DNA of 64,000 nucleotides, taken from the NCBI GenBank assembly GCA_036873135.1, contig JAPTYO010000022.1:7469785-7533784 (forward strand), in the 5' to 3' direction. This document shows positions 18,957 to 29,247 of the stretch, piece after piece; the stretch's first letter is position 1, and each line of letters opens with the position of its first letter. The notes under the pieces are model-generated. The model worked only from the letters and a program-made list of their open reading frames with translations, was not told where the DNA came from and ran no database searches. A program made the position numbers and the translations under genes. The DNA comes from Clarkia xantiana subsp. parviflora (Eukaryota > Streptophyta > Magnoliopsida > Myrtales > Onagraceae).

Positions 18957-19995
18957 TTAGACCAAAGATACGCTCTTGGTGGGCGTCGAAATCTGTTCAC
19001 GAGACAGGCTCTCGGACGGCACTTAACGTTTCACAGGATAGGCTCCCGGAGGGCACAGGTTAGTCCACCGATACCTTCTTGACGGGTGTCAAATCTGTTC
19101 ACGAGACAGGCTCTCGGACGGCACTTAACGTTTCACAGGATAGGCTCCCGGAGGGCACAGGTTAGTCCACCGATACCTTCTTGACGGGTGTCAAATCTGT
19201 TCACGAGACAGGCTCTCGGACGGCACTTAACGTTTCACAGGATAGGCTCCCGGAGGGCTCAGGTTAGACCAAAGATACGCTCCTGGTGGGCGTCGAACTG
19301 GTAGTTTGAAATCTACCTCAAGATACGCTCTTGGGGGCGTCGAACTGGTAGTGTTTTTTCTACCTCAAGATACGCTCTTGGGGGCGTCGAATCTGGTAGG
19401 TTGCAAATCTACCTCAGGATACGCTCCTGGGGGCGTCGAATTCGTAGTTTTTGGAAACCACTCTCAAGATACGCTCTTGGTGCGTCGAATTCGTAGTGTA
19501 ATAACTACTCTCAAGATACGCTCTTGGGGGCGTCGAAGGTCGTAGTATGAACACTACTCTCAAGATACGCTCTTGGGGGCGTCGAAATTCGTAGTTTTTG
19601 GAAACCACTCTCAAGATACGCTCTTGGTGCGTCGAAGGTCGTAGTGTATAAACTACTCTCAAGATACGCTCTTGGGGGCGTCGAAGGTCGTAGTATGAAC
19701 ACTACTCTCAAGATACGCTCTTGGGGGCGTCGAATGTCGTAGTATGAAAACTACTCTCAAGATACGCTCTTGGGGGCGTCGAAGGTCGTAGTATGAACAC
19801 TACTCTCAAGATACGCTCTTGGGGGCGTCGAATGTCGTAGTATGAAAACTACTCTCAAGATACGCTCTTGGGGGCGTCGAAAACTGTTCGCGGGATAGGC
19901 TCCCGGAGGGCACAGGGTTCGTAGTTTTAGAACTATTCTCAAGATACGCTCTTGGGGGCGTCGAATGTGTTCGCGGGATTGGCTCCCGGAGGGCT
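18957..19995 (-). repeat. Composite hairpin array, TE-3
   Basis: It begins with three copies of a roughly 115-bp unit containing GGCTCTCGGACGGC and GGCTCCCGGAGGGC, then about thirteen 50-bp units of the type at 1-540. At 19410-19430 the arms read CAGG...CCTG where other units have CAAG...CTTG, a paired change. Confidence 0.9.
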
Positions 19996-21478
19996 CATAA
20001 TGTTACCTTATCTTGTGTCCCTTCTCATGCATGGTGCATTTTTGGTATGCTTTTCGAGTCTTTACTTGACTTCTCCTTCTACGATATTGCTTGTTGTCAC
20101 GCTTTTCCTTCAATGTGGGAGACCACCTCTCGAGGGCGATGTTTGTGTGTTGCCAACTTAGGACGAGTTCGTATAGGGAGTTGAGGATGTTTTCCTCTAT
20201 GTGACCTCTTCTAGGAGGAGTGGTATTGCATGTGATTGTGATCTTCTGCCTCTAATCTCTTCTCTTACACTTAGGTGGACTACCAAGCACTTATTCGTTT
20301 GGTGCCCCCCAAGTTGCTTGGTGGTCACACCGCCTTTCATATTTGGCCGTTGAAGGCCCCTCGTTCACTTTCTTGGTTGGGTGCCCCTTATGCTCGGGGC
20401 TCCCTTGTCTGCTTGTTTGAATGTGATGAGTGTCCCTTGTAGGATTTACTCTTTCTCATGCCTGCTTGTTTCAGTCATAGGCATGGTTTGGATGGTGCCT
20501 TTGTCGGATGTGTCTTTGGAGGTTGTGTGGAAGAGCTTTTGCCTTGGGTGGGTGGGGGTGGATTTCATTCTCTTGATAACTAGGATGTGGCAATGTTTGT
20601 ATCCTAGGGGTGCTTGTAAATTCTTTCCCCCCTTCCTTGTGCTTTAGGTTGAAAAGCTCTCTCATAGAATGGCGTCTTGAGTTGTTAATCTCATAGGTGT
20701 GTTTCAGACTAGTTAATCTAATCCATGCTCTTTGCTTGTGCATGGGGGTGTGGGGGTCTGACCGGGCTGTATCTTCTTGGAGTGTTGTGGCATTTAGAGT
20801 GCCTTGCCTTTTCCTTCACACTGGAGTATTCTTCACTGCCCTTATGGGGTTCTCCTCTTGATGGGATGCCAGAGTCAAATGTCTTATCATTTGCAGACAA
20901 GGTGGTTGATCGGGATGTGCGTCTGGTGTGAAGGTCGATCTTGAAACCTTACTCCCCAAGCTTTAGAGCTCTTCTTTGGTTGATCTTGTAGAACTATTAT
21001 CCTGCCCTAAGGCTCTTGATAGGAGATGTATCTCCTTTTTCACACTCTAGTTGTTGCACTATCTCCTTTGCTAAACTTGCATCTTTAGAGTTTCTCTCTT
21101 GGTGCATGACTTTAATGACCGAATTTTCTACCGATGTTTGTTTTGTTAGGACTTGTATCCTTGGCTGCCTTTCTTTCTTGTGCGACGGCGAGGGAGTGTT
21201 TATGAACACTCAAATGTGTCGTACTTGGTAGAGGTATGCGCCTAATCTTTATGGCGCTGTCTTGAATCTTCGTGTACCTATCTTTGATGAACATGTTATT
21301 CATTGCATATATAATACGGAGTCCAAGGATCTCCGGGTTAGGATCATATTTTGAGAACAGAGACATAGTCATCTATTAGATAACCTCTTTATCTACGGAG
21401 TTTATTTTTGCAAGAATAAAATGCAAGGATACTTGTAAGGATACTTTTAAGGATATGTGTTCCATCCTTATTCCTGGT
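19996..21478 (-). other. TE-3 interior, unrecognised
   Basis: It is collinear with TE-2 and TE-7. A minus frame of 86 codons (21112-21372; counterpart 40601-40861) has the segment DPNPEILGLRIIYAMNNMF, preserved between the two copies but not matched to a family I know. The rest has no long frame. Confidence 0.5.
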
Positions 21479-21709
21479 TCATTTGCAGTGCCGTGTCCCT
21501 AATGGGTGTGTTGATGTTCTGACCACCTTTACTAGTAGGGGGTCCTTTGGTATTAGGTATGCCTGACTCTTCTCTAATATCATCAATGGTTGGTCATGGG
21601 AGATGTCTGACGGACTCCCTTCATGTACTATGGTTCTCTTCATGTCAAAGTTGGTGATTTCCTCTCTTATGACTAACATATCATTGTGTGGAAATACTAT
21701 GTTTTCCAT
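21479..21709 (-). pseudogene. Protease relic of TE-3
   Basis: The minus frame of 76 codons begins with a PHND-LVI-EI segment like that before the aspartic protease active site of Tat elements. The active-site position reads HEGSPSDI, so the catalytic aspartate is missing. TE-7 has the same replacement, which means it predates the spread of the family. Confidence 0.65.
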
Positions 21710-23630
21710 ATCCCTTTTTAAAAGCTTGATGATGGTGTCACCGTTCTTCCTTTGCTAGGCTTGGTGTCCTTGAGGGTTTTTGATGGAGGTGTATTCCATT
21801 ATCTGGGATGAGCTTTCTAAGTGTAGTTGTATCTCCTGGCTATTTTGTGAAATCATAAAGATCCGCTGGAGGTGTTTGCCTTTGATGGTGGGTGTTGCCC
21901 ATGTGATATGGTTTCCTCTATTTTTGGAGGGATGTGTTCGCGGCTACCCCTTCTTGTGCTAATGGGCGTTTGTGAGGAGGGCATGTTGTGACTGGTGCCC
22001 CCCTTGCATACCAATGCCAGATGGGATCCTTTGGTGGGCTTGGCCCTAAGATGCTTAGTGGAAGGTTGTAGTAGGGGTAATCATTTGTGACCTTCATGGT
22101 AGTTCTTCTATAGGATGTTGGGAGTGCTCGACTTATTTTTGTAACTGAGCCTTCCATCTTGTGATCTTTCCCAGAAACTTGACCTTATAGGTGTTCTTTG
22201 GGATTGAGGAATCTGTTGCTTGTGCATCTCTTGATTGGCGACGGCCTTTTACTGATTCTTCTAGTGGTCCACCTGTGTATATATATATCATGGAGCCCGA
22301 AGGCGTCCGGTATGGTCATTCTTGGAAAACATGTTGATGTTAAGTATCATAATCTACTCCTTTTAGGGAGTTGACTTGTTATGCAGTTAAATTAAATAAG
22401 AGGATATGGGAAGGATATGGGTGTGGGGTGTTGAAATCCCCTTGCTTCTTTGGTAATGTAGCTGTCTTCCTCCAGTAGTCTGTGTGTATTCCTTCCACTT
22501 GAGGAATATAAGGTCGCATCCTTGCAAGGCGGACTAGGTGGAGATGTATCCTTCATGTATGCTATGTGTGATCTCACTCCACTATGTCTCTCCATGAGAC
22601 TTCCCATTGTAGTAGCTATGTACTAACATGGTATGGTACTCTATGAGTCCCCTGTTCAAATTCTTGTCTTTTCGACTGTTCCCCTGTCCTAGGGGGATGT
22701 GTGCCAAGGGTTGTAATGCATGAGGGGTTTGGACCTGTCGTGCTGTATCATGGGTAGGTGGTTGCCTTGTTGTGTTGTTGGGACTATGTCCCTCTCTTTT
22801 AGCTTTCCTTGATATGTCCCTTAGTCATGTCTGTAGTGATACGGACTGTATGTGTACATTGCCAGGGTGGATGTTGGAACTCCTATATCCTTGTTGGTCT
22901 GGCGTGTATGTTTTCCCTTAATGCGGTGTATGTCCCTGTTGGGGTACTTGGTTGAATCCATGCCTCCTTGGAGGTCTTACCTGTCTATCTGCCCCCAGAG
23001 GGGTGTATGCCCTGGCATCCTACTATGTTTGTTGCTGCCTTGGAGGCACAGACTGCTGCCTTCCCCCTGAGTGTGGCCTTTGATTGTCTCTACTTTGTTC
23101 TTCTCACTGCCCTGTTCGAGGGTGCAAGTGGTGTTCTTCTTCATGCTGGTGTTGCCTTCTCTGCCTGTTCCTTAGGGTCTCTCTGTAAGCTAGTAGCTCG
23201 TCCGAGGCGCTTATCAGCCCTGGAGTTACTGTATGTGCTCCCTGTGTGTATGCCGGCCTTGTGTTGGTTGTGTGGGCACGATTGTCGTTCCTTTGAGTCA
23301 GTATTCCATATGGACACCCTTGAGGTTGTGCCTCATAGTAGTACCCCGGTGGAGGTGCCGTGTATTGGGATGGCACTCCTTATTGCCCCCCTGTCCCTCT
23401 GGTTTCCTAGTCAATGGAGTTGGAGCTGTGGAAGCCTCCTCCCTGCTTGTTAGGCTAGGGTGCCTGTGGGGCTACCTGAAGCTCTGGTGTGCAGGCTGTT
23501 TCTCTGGGTTAGGCTGCCTTGCTGGAGGTATAGGCTGTCTCCCTCGCCTATTGCCCCCAGGTGGGCGGTGATGCCTATATACTAAGCTGCTCGTCATCGC
23601 TCTTGTTATTGCCAGGCTTTCTGTTCGAAG
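21710..23630 (-). pseudogene. gag relic of TE-3
   Basis: Pieces of gag are spread over several frames. The segment at 23376-23104 has YYYEAQPQG and the LLAYRETLRNRQ motif that corresponds to LLAFREILRNQ in TE-6 gag. Next to the primer-binding site lies the proline-rich leader, here broken by small deletions. The part at 22607-22392 is also found in TE-2 and TE-7. No capsid core or zinc knuckle is recognised. Confidence 0.65.
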
Positions 23631-23646
23631 CCCACGGACGGCGCCA
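23631..23646 (-). other. Primer-binding site of TE-3
   Basis: On the minus strand TTGGCGCCGTCCGTGGG lies two bases inside the 5' LTR, the same type as in TE-1. Confidence 0.85.
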
Positions 23647-23648
23647 AG

Positions 23649-24682
23649 TGTTAGGTTATAAAGTCTAGGTCAACGGGTCGTCAATCTAGAATTTATCTCC
23701 CACTAATGAAATGTCGGGTTCACTGTTCCTAGGACTAGTCATTCTGATACATGCCCTTCTACTCCCTTGGGGTAGTCGTTCTGACCTCCTTTCCTTCTCT
23801 CCTTCTGACCTCCTTTCCTTCTCTCCTTCTGACCTCCTTTCCTTCTCTCCTTCTGACCTCCTTTCCTTCTCTCCTTCTGACCTCCTTTCCTTCTCTCCTT
23901 CTGACCTCCTTTCCTTCTCTCCTTCTGACCTCCTTTCCTTCTCTCCTTCTGACCTCCTGAGGCTTGTACTTTTTACCCCTGGGGCTTGTCCTACTGCTCT
24001 ATACTCTTCTGCTTCCTTGGCTCTCTTCTCCTTGCCACCCTGCAAGAGGGGCAATACCAGGCACAGAGGGGGGGGGGGTGGTGCCTGATGAACCCTCTCC
24101 GATGCCTAAGTCAGTACGGTTTTAGAGAGATAAAGCTAGAGAGATGTCAGAGCAAAATTGTGCAACTTGCCAAGATGTGTAAATGAGTTGTGAAGGTGGG
24201 GTATTTATAGGCAACGGTGTCATTAAGGTGGCTTAATGACATCGTTAACCCTTAAACACAATTAATTAACCTTTAAGCGTATAATTAAGACTTTAGGATT
24301 CGGAGGAGGTAGGCGGAGTGGACCGAGCATGGGCGTCTGAAGATGGTGTCGGGGCCCTTGGGGGGGGAGAAATCCGACCCCCAAGGGTAGGGGTTGGGTG
24401 AGGACACCCAACCCCTCCTAGGAGAGATCGGGTTGGCCAACCCGATCTCCCCTAGGGGAGATCGGGTCGGCTGACCCGATCTCCACTAGGGGAGGTCGGG
24501 TGTGGCCACCCAACCTCACCTAGGTGAGTTCGCCTCTGTCGGACGGGCGCTTCGGCCCCGTCCGAGCCGTCGATGTTCTCGCGAAGTGTCCGGGTTGAAG
24601 TTTCGATTTGCAATCATAAATGGGACGATAAAAATACAACGGTTCGGAAGTCAACGGGTTCAAATTGGGCGTATATCCATCA
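23649..24682 (-). repeat. 5' LTR of TE-3
   Basis: 1034 bp from CCATCA to TGTTAGG in plus orientation. It is almost identical to the 3' LTR except for three palindromic units instead of about seven (24405-24530) and longer G runs near 24070. The 24-bp purine array is at 23773-23958. Confidence 0.93.
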
Positions 24683-25013
24683 CTTGTGGAGGTGCCGTGT
24701 ATTGGGATGGCACTCCTTGTTGCCCCCCCTGTCCCTGTGGCTTCCTAATCAATGGAGTTGAAGCTGTGGAAGCCTCCTAGCCAGCTGGGCGTGAAGGTCC
24801 TCCACTCTGCTTGTTAGGCTGGGGTGCCTGTGGGGTTACCTGAGGCTCTGGGTGTGCAGACTGTTTCTCTGGGTTAGGCTGCCTTGCTGGAGGTATAGGC
24901 TGTCTTTCTTGCCTATTGCCCCCAGGTGGGCGATTATCTCTAGACACTAAGTTGTTCGTCATCGCTCTCGTGATTGCCAGGCTTTCTGTTCGAAGCCCAC
25001 GGACGGCGCCAAG
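24683..25013 (-). pseudogene. TE-2 gag leader with a 61-codon ORF
   Basis: The minus frame 24962-24777 encodes a 61-residue Pro/Gln/Arg/Asn-rich peptide starting MTNN and ending RPAG, just after the primer-binding site (24997-25011). The same ORF with the same stop occurs in TE-7 (43123-42938) and TE-8 (49445-49260). Downstream the gag relic continues in other frames and into 14635 beyond the TE-3 insertion. Confidence 0.7.
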
Positions 25014-25956
25014 TGTTAGGTTATAAAGTCTAGGTCAACGGGTCGTCAATCTAGAATTTATCTCCTACTAATGAAATGTCGGGTTCAGTGTTCCTAGGGC
25101 TAGTCGTTCTGATCCATGCCCTTCTGCTCCCTTGGGGTAGTCGTTCTGATATATGTCCTTCTCTTCTCTCCTTCTGACCTCCTCTCCTTCTCTCCTTCTG
25201 ACCTCCTTTCCTTCTCTCCTTTTGACCTCCTTTCCTTTTCTCCTTCTGACCCCCTAAGGCTTGTACTTCTGCTCTATGCTCTTCTGCTTCCTTGGCTCTC
25301 TTCTCCTTGCCACCCTGCAAGAGGGGCAATACCAGGCACAGAGGGGGGGGGTGGTGCCTGATGAACCCTCTCCGATGCCTAAGTCAGTACGGTTTTAGAG
25401 AGATAAAGCTAGAGAGATGTCAGAGCAAAATTATCCAACTTGCCAAGATGATCAAATGAATAGTGGAGACGGGGTATTTATAGGCAACGGTGTCATTAAG
25501 GTGGCTTAATGACATCGTTAACCTTTAAACACAGTTAATTAACCTTTAAACACATAATTATGACCTTAGGATACGGAGAAGGTTGGCGGAATAAACCGAG
25601 TACGGGAGTCCGAGAATGGTGCCGGGGCCCTTGGGGGGGAGGAAAATCCGACCCCCAAGGGTAGGGGTTGGGTGAGGCCACCCAACCCCTCCTAGGGGGG
25701 ATAGGGTTGGCCAACCCTATCTCCCCTAGGGGAGATCGGGTTGGCCGACCCGATCTCCCCTAGGGGAGGTCGGGTGTGGCCACCCAACCTCACCTAGGTG
25801 AGTTTGACTCGGCCGGACGAGCGCTTCGGCCTCGTCCGGACCGTTGGTGTTTTCGCGAAGTGTTCGGGTTGAAGTTTCGATTTAAAATCATTAACGGGGT
25901 AATAAAAATGGAACAATTCGGAAGTCAACGGGTTCAAATTGGGCGTATATCCATCA
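25014..25956 (-). repeat. 5' LTR of TE-2
   Basis: 943 bp, same family as the TE-3 LTRs but diverged. It has three to four variants of the purine array (25150-25260) and two to three palindromic units (25670-25800), one with GATAGGG arms matched by CCCTATC. The TATA box is on the minus strand near 25466. Confidence 0.9.
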
Positions 25957-25977
25957 GCTACTTGACTCGGGGGCAAG
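25957..25977 (+). other. Polypurine tract before TE-4 LTR
   Basis: CTTGACTCGGGGGCAAG directly precedes the TGATGG of the plus-oriented LTR. So that LTR is a 3' LTR and TE-2 was inserted a few bases upstream of the tract. Confidence 0.7.
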
Positions 25978-26858
25978 TGATGGATATCTGTCCAATTCGG
26001 GTTCGTATTTACGTTTTGGATCTCGCAAACACGACGAAACCCACAAATGGATTTTACTGCGGACACCCCGAGTCCAAAACGGTCCGGATGCGCCCAGCAC
26101 CCGGACCAGGACTTCTGGATTGCCACAAGGCAACCCGGACCTCCGGATTGCCACAAGGCAACCCGGACCTCCGGATTGCCACAAGGCAACCCGGACCTCC
26201 GGATTGCCACAAGGCAACCCGGACCTCCGGACTTCCACAAGGCAACCCGGACCTCCGGATTGCCCCATGGCAACCTGGACCTCCGGATTGCCCCATGGCA
26301 ACCCGGACCTCCGGATTGCCCCATGGCAATCCGAACCATGTCGGATGTCCGACATGGTCCGGACTGTCGACTGGCACCACGCGCTTACCCCTATTATTTT
26401 TACTAAGTATGAGAAGTTAGTGCGCACATAGCCAACCTCGATGTCGGTAAACATTTTCCTTTAAATCGGCATTGAACCGCATAAAACCGGGTACTTTTCT
26501 CGGGTTTCCTATAAATAGGGACCTAAACCTCCCATTTGACAACTTATCTCGAAACTCTCTCAAATTTGCTATTTGTGCTCTGACCACTCTCTACATACTT
26601 TCTCTCTCTAGATTGTGACTTAAGCATCGGAGAGGTCTCAACCAGCACCACCCCCCCTCTACATGCTGGTTATTGCCCGTTTTGCAGGACCCGATGTGTA
26701 GAAGACCGTGTTTGGAGCCAAAGCCAAGTTCGGGGTTCGAGGATCTAGGTTCGCGGATCGTGGATCGTGACGTGTTGACAGGAGACCGTACCTGCGGGCA
26801 CATCCAACCCGTTCGTGAAGAGCAGCCCGAGGTGTCCCAGGTGGAACCGACCTCAACA
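25978..26858 (+). repeat. TE-4: 3' LTR of a plus-strand Tat-like element
   Basis: 881 bp from TGATGG to CTCAACA. The TATA box CTATAAATAGG is at 26509-26519, and the U5 block TTAAGCATCGGAGAGG then TTTTGCAGG lies near 26620-26690. It is related to the TE-6 5' LTR (670 bp), the main difference being about eight 28-bp units at 26105-26340. The body of its element must lie left of TE-2, outside the window. Confidence 0.85.
26105..26340 (+). repeat. 28-bp hairpin repeat in the TE-4 LTR
   Basis: About eight units with GGATTGCC and GGCAACC arms around a 4-base loop, CACAAGG or CCCATGG being the loop variants. The TE-6 LTR has one such hairpin (near 28655-28675, perfect arms GATTGCC/GGCAATC). Long ORFs in all frames here are artefacts. 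Confidence 0.9.
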
Positions 26859-28526
26859 AGACCCACAAGGCCACCCTTACAACCGAAAATGGTAAGATCC
26901 AAAAGGAAAACCTTGACATACGATAAAGCGATAAAAAACCTTTACATATGAACAAGGGAAGATCTATACGGACAACCATTACAACCGAAAAGGGACATAA
27001 GACCTATAAGGCCACCCTTACAACCGAAAACGGGAGGATCCATAATGACAACCGTTCAATGCAAAAGGAGACGTAAACTCCACAAAAGGGAACTCCCTAA
27101 CAACACAAAATAAATGGAACGTAAGTCCTAAATATATAGGCCATCCTAATAGAATATCATACCAATACAAAAATGTGTGCTAATTGCACGACAAGCCATC
27201 CAAATACACCATGGAAGGAAGTACAAAAACAAGGAAAAGAAATCCACAACATCTATTCCGAAGTCATCTCCAAAAAAATAGGAGGAAAACACAAAAGCAA
27301 TAATAACAACAGAGATAAAGTCCACAAGCTCAACCGTCCTTCGCAAGGGGGGGATCCTTCTATCTATTAGGAACTCGTGAAGGGACGGTGACCTTGGCAG
27401 CTCGACCAACCTTCGTCTTGGAGGAACTGTCGCCCACAACTCGACCAGCCGTAACCTTCATACGCTCCATTCGCCTAGCAAGATGGGCAATGACATCCAC
27501 ATCAAACTGGGCATACTCACCGAGCTGGTCGAAAGGGAAGGAAGGACAAAGAGCATGGATCGTCTCAACCATGTTCACACCAAAGGTGTTCATAACACGT
27601 TGACAGTGCTTCTCGGCATGGGTGGCAAAATCCTTAGAGGCTAGGAAGTCCTGGATAGCATCAACCTTGCCTTTCTTAATACCAAGAGCCTCACCCTCCT
27701 TGAGACCAGACAGCCTACCCTCCTCACGGGCATCCCAGAGTGCCTCCTTCATCTTCAACTCCGCAAGCAAAGCTTCATCGGCTCGGTCAGCAAGAGCGTC
27801 GGCAAGCTCCTACTGGAGAATAGTCAAACGACTAGCAAGAGTAACCTCCGACACCCGAAGCTCCTTATTCTCCTCACGGAATCATTCCTCGGTAACCTTC
27901 AGGATAGACTCAAGAACCTCATGTGTAGACTCAAGCGTCGAAACCATCTCCCGAAGCATGCCGTGCTCACAACCAATGTTAACCAGGTGGGAACCAAGGT
28001 TAACAATAAAAGATATTCCCTACAAAGCAAAAATGGTCAGTACGTTTAGAAAATAAAGGAGGGAACGCACAATATAAGTAGTCACGTGGGAAAACTGAGA
28101 CAAAGCAGCTTTCACACAATGGTGGATCCCCTCAAGATCTGCAGGAGGAAGTGATCGATCAACAGGAGGAATGATGGAATTCATCATAGGAATCGCCACC
28201 TCTGGGATAGAAAGAGAAGCAGATACGTCGTAAGTCTGAAAAGGCAACCGAGAATCTCCCCTAACATCACCCCCGACGGGACGGATAAAATTCTCGGGAA
28301 AGATCAGGGGCAGCTTCACTCTACCTAAAATGAAGATATAAGGAGCAATAAAAGTAAGATAAACATATGCATATAGAAGAACAACATCAGTACATACCTG
28401 GAATAGGAACCCTATCATCAGACGAACCCCAGGGGGGAGAGATGGGGCGAGGAGAGGAGGACCCATCAATATCGCCAGAGGTGTCTTCATGCCTTGGAAG
28501 AACAAGAGAATCATCAATGATATCCT
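26859..28526 (+). mobile_element. TE-5: fragment of a Tat-like element
   Basis: Sequence between the TE-4 LTR and TE-6. From 26859 to 27355 it has a loose repeat containing AAGGCCACCCTTACAACCGAAAA (in two blocks), apparently the spacer between pol and the antisense gene. The rest is the 3' part of an antisense gene. TE-6 is inserted in that gene. Neither LTR of TE-5 can be assigned. Confidence 0.6.
27367..28526 (-). pseudogene. Antisense-gene C-terminal part, TE-5
   Basis: Read on the minus strand from 28526, the frame covers a FRL-like domain (IFPENFIRP, PFQTYDVSAS), an intron-like gap near 28070-28020, then a long Glu/Lys/Ala coiled coil ending in a basic tail (KVGRAAKVTVPSRVPNR) at 27370. 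At least two in-frame stops interrupt the coiled coil. The end ...CPSFPFDQLGEYAQFDVDVIAHLARR matches the end of the TE-6 gene (DFPFDKLGPYSSFAVNHVADLQRK), so the two are paralogues. Confidence 0.75.
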
Positions 28527-29196
28527 TGATGGATATCTGTCCAATTCAGGTTCGCAATTACGTTTCGAACTTCGCAAACACGTCAGAACCACAAACGGAT
28601 TTTACCACGGTCACCACGGGTCAAAACGGTCCGGATGCACGCAACACCTGGACCGGGACATCCGGATTGCCTTAAGGCAATCTGGACCATGTCAGACGTC
28701 GAAATGGTCCGGACAACCGACTAGCACTACGCGCTTACCCCTATTTTTGCTAAGTATGAGAAGTCAGTGCGCACATAGCCAACCTTGACGACGGTAAGTG
28801 TTTTCCTTTAAACCGGCGTCGAACCTTATAAAACCGGGCATGGTTCTTTGGTTTCCTATAAATAGGGACCTAAGCCTCCCATTTTGAACAATTCTCTCAA
28901 TTTGGCTTTTTGGGCTCTGACCTCTCTCTACATACTTTCTCTCCCTAGATTGTGACTTAAGCATCGGAGAGGGCTCAACCAACACCACCCCCCTATCCAT
29001 GCTAGTTATCGCCCATTTTGCAGGACCCGACGCGTGAGGAGTCGAGACCAGAGCCGAAGCCGGATCCGGGGACAGACGATTGCGACCTGCTGATTAGAGT
29101 CTGTACCTGTGTGCACATCCAATTCGTACCTGTGTACACATCCAATCCGCCCGAAGAGAACAACCCGAGGAGTCCCAGGTGGAATCGACCTCAACA
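28527..29196 (+). repeat. 5' LTR of TE-6
   Basis: 670 bp from TGATGG to CTCAACA. TATA box 28857-28864 (TATAAATA), U5 block TTAAGCATCGGAGAGGG near 28957 and TTTTGCAGG near 29015-29025. It is inserted in the antisense gene of TE-5. Confidence 0.9.
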
Positions 29197-29198
29197 CT

Positions 29199-29214
29199 TG
29201 GCGCTGTCAGCGTG
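29199..29214 (+). other. Primer-binding site of TE-6
   Basis: TGGCGCTGTCAGCGTG, two bases after the LTR. It differs from TE-1 (TGGCGCCGTCTGTGGG) after the first six bases, so it may use another tRNA or have mutated. Confidence 0.75.
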
Positions 29215-29247
29215 ATTCGAGCAAGAAGCCGTTCCATACCGCAAGCT

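Larger units (their letters stand above)
14636..24682 (-). mobile_element. TE-3: complete non-autonomous Tat-like element
   Basis: The element runs on the minus strand between two LTRs, 5' LTR 23649-24682 and 3' LTR 14636-15803. It is flanked by a perfect 5-bp target duplication CTTGT (14631-14635 and 24683-24687). It lies in the gag relic of TE-2, whose sequence resumes exactly after the duplication. The interior (about 7.8 kb) has gag and protease relics, hairpin arrays and a fragment of the antisense gene, but no RT, RNase H or integrase. Apart from repeat-number changes I see only one or two base differences between its LTRs, so it moved recently, presumably using enzymes of another element. 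Confidence 0.95.
1..25956 (-). mobile_element. TE-2: non-autonomous Tat-like Gypsy element, partial
   Basis: The element reads on the minus strand. Its 5' LTR is at 25014-25956, followed leftward by a primer-binding site and a proline/glutamine-rich gag leader, then by interior sequence running off the left edge of the window. It is interrupted by TE-1 (2233-12882) and TE-3 (14636-24682). Its interior is collinear with TE-3 and TE-7: gag relic, protease relic, long non-coding stretch, hairpin array. No reverse transcriptase or integrase is visible. The 3' LTR is not in the window, so its target duplication cannot be checked; the five bases to the right of the 5' LTR are GCTAC. Confidence 0.85.

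Noticed and set aside
25776..26454. Overlapping long ORFs on both strands with repeated PPDC or VRVALWQSGG
   Set aside because: The 28-bp LTR repeat is open in nearly all frames; codons show no protein-like pattern.
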